From Roseburia_C sp900315735 (GTDB lineage Bacteria > Bacillota > Clostridia > Lachnospirales > Lachnospiraceae): a stretch of DNA of 64,000 nt. Location: assembly GCA_052118425.1 (NCBI GenBank), contig JBQKHF010000005.1; one strand, 5' to 3'. Below the pieces are notes generated by a model. That model ran no database searches. It was not told the origin of the DNA and worked only from the letters and a program-made list of their open reading frames with translations. Below are positions 58,935 through 64,000 of this stretch, in pieces. A program made the position numbers and the translations under genes. How positions within the stretch are numbered: position 1 is the stretch's first letter; each line of letters starts with the position of its first letter.

Positions 58935-58996
58935 ATGGATAAACCCACCAAAAAGGTTTATACAAATCAGATAAAGAAAAGATAAGGAGCACAAAA

Positions 58997-59329
58997 ATGG
59001 CAGATTTATTAAAAAATATTTCCAAGAAAGAAGTTTTAAATTTAAAAGAAGAAGTAGCATATCAGGATGGACAGATTGTAAGTAAGACACTGGCACAGAA
59101 TGATGCAGTAAGCGTAACCTTATTTTCCTTTGCAAAGGGCGAGGAAATCAGCACACACGCTTCCGGCGGAGATGCCTTTGTAACCTGTCTGGATGGAGTT
59201 GGAGAAGTAACCATTGATGGTGAGAAATTCCAACTGACGGAAGGACAGTCCATCGTAATGCCGGCGGGACATCCACATGCCGTATATGGAAAAGAGCAGT
59301 TTAAAATGCTTTTAGTCGTAGTATTCTAA
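58997..59329 (+). CDS. Cupin-domain protein
   Basis: 110 residues forming one cupin barrel: motif 1 around GEEISTHASGGDAFVTCLDGVGE (H plus acidic ligands) and motif 2 GQSIVMPAGHPHAVYG. Metal-binding His residues are present. Small single cupins of this kind are of unknown function; some act in stress or sugar metabolism. It has its own promoter with a palindromic operator and its own terminator. Confidence 0.9.
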   Translation: MADLLKNISKKEVLNLKEEVAYQDGQIVSKTLAQNDAVSVTLFSFAKGEEISTHASGGDAFVTCLDGVGEVTIDGEKFQLTEGQSIVMPAGHPHAVYGKEQFKMLLVVVF

Positions 59330-59349
59330 GAAGAAGTAAGTATTAAAAT

Positions 59350-59414
59350 ACCGCCACATACATAAGACAAAGCCATCATCAGATGTGCGTATTGCCTGTG
59401 TATGTGGCGGTTTT
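59350..59414. terminator. Terminator of cupin gene
   Basis: ACCGCCACATACA (59350-59362) pairs with TGTATGTGGCGG (59399-59410) followed by TTTT. It lies between convergent genes. Confidence 0.8.
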
Positions 59415-59463
59415 GTGTTGCCAGATGTCCGCAAGAGCTGACGTTATATCAATAAGACATTGT

Positions 59464-59715
59464 TTAATAATACATCTTTGCAGCCTGTTTCCGTTCCCGG
59501 TATTCCTGTGCACTGACCGGTGTAATCATACCGCAGCTTTCGCACATAATGCCACGCTGTTTCTGGTGGCTGAAAATCGGAATATAGAAAAGGGTTGCCT
59601 GATTTAACTGTCTGCAAAGGGTATGCATGACATTATGCCGGCAGTTTGGGCAGACAGAAGTGCCAACCGGGCCTTCCCGTTTAAAAACTGTTCTTGTACC
59701 GTAGATAATTACCAT
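59464..59715 (-). CDS. Zinc-ribbon protein, function unknown
   Basis: 83 residues. Two CxxC pairs, SVCPNCRHN and IMCESCGM, form a zinc ribbon; LCRQLNQATLFYIPIFS lies between them and is often seen in small zinc-ribbon proteins of Clostridia. The tail is basic and Tyr-rich. It overlaps the upstream membrane-protein gene by 7 bp, so the two are one operon. Confidence 0.82.
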   Translation of the reverse strand: MVIIYGTRTVFKREGPVGTSVCPNCRHNVMHTLCRQLNQATLFYIPIFSHQKQRGIMCESCGMITPVSAQEYRERKQAAKMYY

Positions 59716-60650
59716 GTCATAACACCTCCCTGATGAATATTTGCTTTTAACTGATTAAGAACCTGGTCAAACTCTTTGTTGTTTCCACCGTGACCGGCAA
59801 CCAGAGTACGTTTGCCATCTGCAGTTTCCAGCGCAATATAGCTGGTTGTTGTCGGGTCGCCGTTTAACATGTTACATTTGAAAACATTTGTAATATCATC
59901 TAAAGGAGTGACATAGAAGCCTTCCTTTGTATTGTTGTAATCCAGTATGAAATGATTGGAAACAGCAACGCCAAGTTTTGATGAAAAAATGCGTGGGCTA
60001 TTGGCAAAATCGGAGTAAATCCGCTGCAGACCGCCATTCTGCTCTAAGAGAGCAATCTTTTTCTTAACGGCTTTTTTCTTAGTGCCACCTGCACCGAAAA
60101 TAATAATACCAAGAATAGCAAATACGGCAGCAAGTACATAAAAGAGAATGCTGTTTTCAGAGGCTGTGTGTGTGGTGTCCAGATAATGGTCACCAAAGTA
60201 CTCGTCATAGTTGTAAGTAGTAATGTCCAGTCCGGTATCAGAAAGATAATCCACCAGATAATGAGCTGCCTGAGGAGGCATGCTGGTGCTTTTTCCCCGG
60301 ATCGTGTGAGCAGGTAAGCTGTCGAGAACAGTGTCATCTACGTCTACACCATAGACCGGAAGGGAAGTTTCTCCCTTGGTAGCAATGATACTCCAGTAAC
60401 CTTCAGAATCCTCTGCAATATAGAATTCTGTGTGATCTTTTCCATCAGAAGTAAGCTCCGCAAATGGCCCCATTACATAAGTAACTTCCATTGTTGCGTA
60501 ACCATCGGTCTGTGCGTCAAACGGATCATAAGCAGTAATCCACATCAGAAGACCGAAGGCAAGGAAAACGCCACCTAATACAAAGAAAATAATCAGTGCA
60601 GCGGTGTTTTTCCCACAGACTTTCAATAAATCCTTTTTAAATTCTTCCAT
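59709..60650 (-). CDS. Two-pass membrane protein, function unknown
   Basis: 313 residues. Membrane segments at about 18-38 (AALIIFFVLGGVFLAFGLLM) and 168-188 (FYVLAAVFAILGIIIFG) enclose an extracytoplasmic domain of ~130 residues; the C-terminal ~120 residues should be cytoplasmic and may be a PH-like fold (VAVSNHFILDYNNTKEGFYV). No family assigned with confidence. It is the first gene of a two-gene operon with the zinc-ribbon protein. Confidence 0.83.
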   Translation of the reverse strand: MEEFKKDLLKVCGKNTAALIIFFVLGGVFLAFGLLMWITAYDPFDAQTDGYATMEVTYVMGPFAELTSDGKDHTEFYIAEDSEGYWSIIATKGETSLPVYGVDVDDTVLDSLPAHTIRGKSTSMPPQAAHYLVDYLSDTGLDITTYNYDEYFGDHYLDTTHTASENSILFYVLAAVFAILGIIIFGAGGTKKKAVKKKIALLEQNGGLQRIYSDFANSPRIFSSKLGVAVSNHFILDYNNTKEGFYVTPLDDITNVFKCNMLNGDPTTTSYIALETADGKRTLVAGHGGNNKEFDQVLNQLKANIHQGGVMTW

Positions 60651-60732
60651 TTTCTTTTTTCTCCCGTGTATTTTTTTAAACCAATTCTATCATGGCATAA
60701 GAGGAAGAATTGTGCAACAGATATAAGGAAGA

Positions 60733-61857
60733 TTATTCTTTCATCACCAGCCATCTGCATTTACTGAGGGCTTTTCCGAGACACAGGTAAATAATATAGA
60801 AAAGGATGCCGATGAGGAAAGTGGCAGCTGCCCAGCGCAGATGCTTAAACAGGTAAATATATGGATGCTCATAGAGCAGGGTAATCCAGTCCTGTGTATT
60901 CCAGAGACTGTAAGCAAAAGCATTATCATGTAAAAGATAAACCATAAAAGTGGAAGCTCCCACAAAATTAATCATGCGGCTGCATGGAATATGGATGCGC
61001 CGGAAGATTTCAAACAGAGAAAGTCCCACAAGAATCGGAATAATGCTATAGTCTGAAAAGGAAGGAATCTTCTGGATAAAAATGTCTTTGCTTTCATTTA
61101 AAAAGTAAGTCTGAATATTGGTCTGTGTTACATTATAAGCAGAGATATAAATAAACAGGAAGGAAACTGCAATAATCAGATAGAGGCAATAAGTTCTGAT
61201 TTTCCCAAATGGATTGTAAAGGTGGATAAAACCGCCCAAGGCATATAAGAAAATACCGGTCAGCAGTGTCCGGAGTCCGTTAGCCAGGGAATTTGCCATA
61301 CTTCCGGTCCAGCGGAACTGGATAAATGCAAATAAGACAATCAGAAAGGTAAAATATTTCTGCTTGTCCAGTTTTGCCAGAAACTTGTTTAAAAAGAGGT
61401 AAGCGATTACCATAATGAAGAAATAGTAGCCCACAAACCAGGACATACTGTTAAATTTATTGATGTTGACCAGTTTTAAAAAGACACCGTCAGTCATGCG
61501 GTACCAGAAGGAAGATACCAGTGTCAGGGAAACTGCGGCAAAACCAAGCTGTAACAGCAATTTCTTGGAAATTTTGGCAAGATTAATTCCGTTTCCCTTT
61601 GAAACCATAAAGTATCCGGAAATCGTAATGAAAATAACATTTCCGATTTTTCCCATTGGAGCAAAGGTGGAAAGAAGCAGGAGCTTCTTATAAAAAACAG
61701 GTTCACAGAACAGTCCGTTATTCATGCGCAGCATGGAAGCTGTATCCGTCAACTGTACCTTCACACAGTGGTCAGAAATATGAAAAATAATAATCATAAA
61801 CATAGCCAGAATGCGCAATAATTCGATGTTGGAACTTCTGGTTTTAGCTGGTGTCAT
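60733..61857 (-). CDS. Acyltransferase 3 family membrane protein (OafA/WecH-like)
   Basis: 374 residues from the ATG at 61857 (AGGAGA site 9 bp upstream). About ten membrane segments. The first holds NIELLRILAMFMIIIFHIS with the catalytic His typical of the family; FVGASTFMVYLLHDN near the end is also characteristic. Members add acetyl or other acyl groups to surface sugars or peptidoglycan. No glycan cluster is nearby, so the acceptor is unknown. Confidence 0.9.
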   Translation of the reverse strand: MTPAKTRSSNIELLRILAMFMIIIFHISDHCVKVQLTDTASMLRMNNGLFCEPVFYKKLLLLSTFAPMGKIGNVIFITISGYFMVSKGNGINLAKISKKLLLQLGFAAVSLTLVSSFWYRMTDGVFLKLVNINKFNSMSWFVGYYFFIMVIAYLFLNKFLAKLDKQKYFTFLIVLFAFIQFRWTGSMANSLANGLRTLLTGIFLYALGGFIHLYNPFGKIRTYCLYLIIAVSFLFIYISAYNVTQTNIQTYFLNESKDIFIQKIPSFSDYSIIPILVGLSLFEIFRRIHIPCSRMINFVGASTFMVYLLHDNAFAYSLWNTQDWITLLYEHPYIYLFKHLRWAAATFLIGILFYIIYLCLGKALSKCRWLVMKE

Positions 61858-61943
61858 GTTGTCTAATCTCCTAATCCTAAAATGAAATACCATGCCATTA
61901 TAATACAGATGGCTTTAAGATGCCACTATTTCCAGCAAAAGTG

Positions 61944-61952
61944 TGTTATAAT
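61944..61952 (+). promoter_or_regulatory. Extended -10 promoter of SseB-like gene
   Basis: TGT-TATAAT with -10 at 61947-61952, 102 bp before the gene. The leader has GAAAATC/GATTTTC and ACTGCT/AGCAGT stems (61975-62027). Confidence 0.5.
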
Positions 61953-62053
61953 AAGCGAAGCACGTACATCGAGAAAATCTATGATTTTCGAGATGGCACT
62001 GCTGGAAATGTGCTAAGCAGTAAAAAATAGCCCCGGCAGAAAGGAATACACAT

Positions 62054-62470
62054 ATGGCAAAGGAAAAGATAGATGAGGGACTGATAGGAAATGAAAAAAT
62101 CGAACAGGCAATTGCCGGCTTGCAGCAGGAGGCAACACCGGAGCAGTTAGCCCATACACTGACGGTAATCCGCCGGCGGATGCAGGAAGGCGGTCAGGTG
62201 ATTGTGGCAGTGGAACCACCGAAGGGTGGAAACCAGATGCTGCTACAGGCGATTGAGACAGATGGTAAGACCTGGTGGGCAGCCTTCAGCAGCTTTGAAG
62301 AAGAATTAAAAGGCGGCGGAAGTGTGAAATCCACATTTTTAGCTGATATAGAAAAGCTTTTTCAAGGAGCATTGCAGGCAGAGGAAATCGAAGGGGTCAT
62401 TTTAAATCCGTGGAACCGTACCATAATGCTGGATAAGAATCTGATACAGATTGTGCTTGGCAGCAGATAG
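62054..62470 (+). CDS. SseB family protein
   Basis: 138 residues. The SseB N-terminal-like domain is seen in VIVAVEPPKGGNQMLLQAIETDG, WWAAFSSFEEE and the end GVILNPWNRTIMLDKNLIQIVLG. The family is widespread and of unclear molecular function; enhanced serine sensitivity gave the name. AGAAAGGA site upstream. The oxidoreductase gene starts 47 bp downstream in the same direction. Confidence 0.85.
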   Translation: MAKEKIDEGLIGNEKIEQAIAGLQQEATPEQLAHTLTVIRRRMQEGGQVIVAVEPPKGGNQMLLQAIETDGKTWWAAFSSFEEELKGGGSVKSTFLADIEKLFQGALQAEEIEGVILNPWNRTIMLDKNLIQIVLGSR

Positions 62471-62517
62471 ATATGTGGATAAGTAAACGTCAAAGAAGAA
62501 AAAGAGTGGAAAGAAAA

Positions 62518-63540
62518 ATGAATTATGTAGAATGTATCGAACAGGCAAGAGGAAGGATTGGAAATTATTGTAAGGCATGTGTAGAATGCAACGGACGCGC
62601 CTGCCGGAATCAGATGCCGGGACCCGGTGCAAAGGGAATCGGCGATACTGCCATGCGCAATTATGATAAATGGAAAGAGATTCGTGTGCAGATGGATACC
62701 ATTGTGGAAAATGCTCCGGTGGATACTTCGCTGAAATTATTTGGAAAAGAGTTTAAATATCCGTTCTTTGCAGGACCGGTAGGAGCGGTGAATCTGCATT
62801 ACGGAGACTGTCTCAATGACATTTCCTATAATGATATTCTGGTATCGTCCTGTGTGGAATGCGGCATTGCAGCTTTTACCGGGGATGGTACAGACAGTAA
62901 TGTCATGGTGGCAGCTACAAAGGCAATTGCCAAAGAACAGGGACTTGGAATCCCAACGGTAAAGCCGTGGAACCTTGAAATCATCAAAGAAAAAATGGCA
63001 CTGGTGCACGAAGCGAAAGCCTTTGCGGTAGCCATGGATGTAGATGCAGCAGGCTTGCCGTTTCTTAAGAATTTAGAGCCGCCGGCAGGCAGTAAGACCG
63101 TGGAAGAACTGCGGGAAGTGGCAGAGCTTGCTGGAGTTCCGTTTATTGTAAAAGGAATTATGACGGTAAAAGGAGCTTTAAAAGCAAAAGAAGCCGGGGC
63201 TGCCGGAATTGTGGTATCGAACCACGGTGGCAGGGTATTAGACCAGTGCCCGGCAACAGCAGAAGTCTTAGGCGGGATTGCGGATGCAGTGAAAGGCTCC
63301 ATGAAAATTCTCGTAGACGGCGGAATCCGCTGTGGAACGGATGTATTTAAGGCAATTGCCTTAGGTGCAGATGCGGTAATTATCGCAAGACCGTTTGTGA
63401 CAGCGGTTTACGGTGGCGGCAGGGAAGGCGTAGCATCTTATGTTGCCAGGATAGGAACCGAATTAGAAGATACCATGAAAATGTGTGGCGTACACAGCCT
63501 GGCAGAGATTACAAGGGATTGCATATGGACAAAAGCATAG
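62518..63540 (+). CDS. FMN-dependent alpha-hydroxy-acid oxidising protein (LctO/IDI-2-like)
   Basis: 340 residues from the ATG at 62518 (GGAAAG just upstream). TIM-barrel FMN motifs: FAGPVGAVNL, FIVKGIMTVKGALKAKEAGAAGIVV-type strand (VKGIMTVKGA), VSNHGGRVLDQCPATAEVL with the catalytic His, and ILVDGGIRCGTDVFKAIALG with FMN-phosphate binding. An N-terminal Cys group, YCKACVECNGRAC, is unusual for lactate oxidases and could bind metal or a cluster. The substrate is unknown. The next gene overlaps the 3' end by 16 bp. Confidence 0.88.
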   Translation: MNYVECIEQARGRIGNYCKACVECNGRACRNQMPGPGAKGIGDTAMRNYDKWKEIRVQMDTIVENAPVDTSLKLFGKEFKYPFFAGPVGAVNLHYGDCLNDISYNDILVSSCVECGIAAFTGDGTDSNVMVAATKAIAKEQGLGIPTVKPWNLEIIKEKMALVHEAKAFAVAMDVDAAGLPFLKNLEPPAGSKTVEELREVAELAGVPFIVKGIMTVKGALKAKEAGAAGIVVSNHGGRVLDQCPATAEVLGGIADAVKGSMKILVDGGIRCGTDVFKAIALGADAVIIARPFVTAVYGGGREGVASYVARIGTELEDTMKMCGVHSLAEITRDCIWTKA

Positions 63541-63785
63541 AGTGGAGCATGAAAACAAGAGAAGAAATATTAGCATACGGACTGTCTTTCCCGGACACCT
63601 ATCAGGAGGCACCGTTCCATGACCAGAACTGGCAGCTGGTGCGCATAAGGGAAAGCAAAAAGGCATTTCTCTGGACTTATATGCGGGATGGATTTCTCAA
63701 TCTGAATGTAAAAGCAGACCCACAGTGGAGAGACTTCTGGCGGAGTGCCTATCCTGCAGTCATTCCGGGGTATCATCAGATGTAG
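63525..63785 (+). pseudogene. MmcQ/YjbR family protein, truncated
   Basis: 86 residues from the ATG at 63525 (AAGGG site), overlapping the oxidoreductase gene. TREEILAYGLSFPDTYQEAP and WTYMRDGFLNLNVKADPQWRD are typical of MmcQ/YjbR DNA-binding-like proteins. The sequence stops soon after VIPGYH, where family members continue ~30 more residues (usually MNKxHW...). A mobile-element gene begins 52 bp on, so the 3' end was probably removed by insertion. Confidence 0.8.
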
Positions 63786-63836
63786 GACGGATTTTGCGGA
63801 CATTCAAAATAAAAAAGAATGTGGAGGTAACAGACA

Positions 63837-64000
63837 ATGGCAAAATCATTATTTGAGGAACTGGGCGGCAAATACGAAAGGCAAGGGGATTATTTGATAC
63901 CGTGCTTAACTGTACCCGCCGAAGAAGAACAGGCAATAGGCATCTGGGGGCAACGGCATTTAGATTATCTAAAACAGTACCGTAAAGTTACATACACCAA
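63837..64000 (+). CDS. TnpV-like mobile element protein, 5' part
   Basis: The first 54 codons of a gene running off the window: MAKSLFEELGGKYERQGDYL, then CLTVPAEEEQAIGIWGQRHLDYLKQYRKVTYT. This matches TnpV, an accessory protein of Tn4451-type and other Clostridial integrative elements. The ribosome binding site is GGAGG. It marks the left end of a mobile element whose recombinase genes must lie to the right. Confidence 0.82.
   Translation, partial: MAKSLFEELGGKYERQGDYLIPCLTVPAEEEQAIGIWGQRHLDYLKQYRKVTYT

Overview
The window looks like chromosomal DNA of a low-GC, spore-forming anaerobic Firmicute, most likely Lachnospiraceae (Roseburia/Agathobacter/Blautia-like). The basis is the rpsF-ssb-rpsR cluster, SpoIID and SpoIIQ-like proteins, a methionyl-tRNA synthetase T-box, Bacillus-type PhoP, LexA and sigma-A signals, the paired radical-SAM/DUF4130 DNA-repair genes and TnpV at the right edge. 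Family names come from motif recognition only; no database search was possible.

Layout. 1-3.6 kb: sirtuin 3' end, DUF951 gene, rpsF-ssb-rpsR, a duplicated-domain lipoprotein. 3.7-8.6 kb (minus): five-gene ABC importer operon ending in a PHP-domain phosphoesterase. 8.8-10.6 kb: small lipoprotein and Rpn-family nuclease copy 1. 10.7-18.9 kb: a complete phosphate regulon (pstSCAB-phoU, Na/Pi cotransporter, phoP-phoR) with two PhoP-box arrays; PstS has its halves in permuted order. 18.9-20.7 kb: manganese (yybP-ykoY) riboswitch, mntP and a CaCA antiporter. 20.8-26.6 kb: lipoprotein, zinc-ribbon protein, BMP-type binding lipoprotein with an adjacent chemoreceptor, CarD-like regulator. 26.6-29.1 kb: T-box and metG. 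29.2-36.6 kb: two ABC-2 export operons (minus) and a divergent two-component system sharing a duplicated operator. 36.7-40 kb: tatD, Rpn copy 2, two decayed genes. 40-42.8 kb: SOS-type DNA repair pair (minus). 42.8-50 kb: rsmA, spoIID, spoIIQ-like, TPR-GGDEF, GIY-YIG, DEAD-box helicase, GNAT. 50-54.7 kb (minus): LuxR regulator, frameshifted sortase-anchored GLUG protein, unknown acidic protein. 55.4-64 kb: HAD phosphatase, lipoprotein, GH13 alpha-glucosidase, cupin, membrane protein, acyltransferase, SseB-like, FMN oxidoreductase, a truncated MmcQ gene and the start of a TnpV mobile element.

The most striking feature is a family of four large palindromic elements (22137-22373, 32510-32853, 42308-42600, 54725-55234). 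Each has a conserved core of about 137 bp that can fold as a three-way junction with compensatory base changes between copies, flanked by locus-specific but self-complementary arms that bring the total to 237-510 bp. Two copies sit in the apparent 5' leaders of minus-strand operons: the ABC-2 exporter and the SOS repair pair. I find no known class for them.

Other leading observations are the circularly permuted PstS, a near-identical Rpn pair with swapped C-terminal tails and a possible internal start, LexA-like boxes at the repair operon, and a slippery heptamer at the stop of the surface-protein gene.
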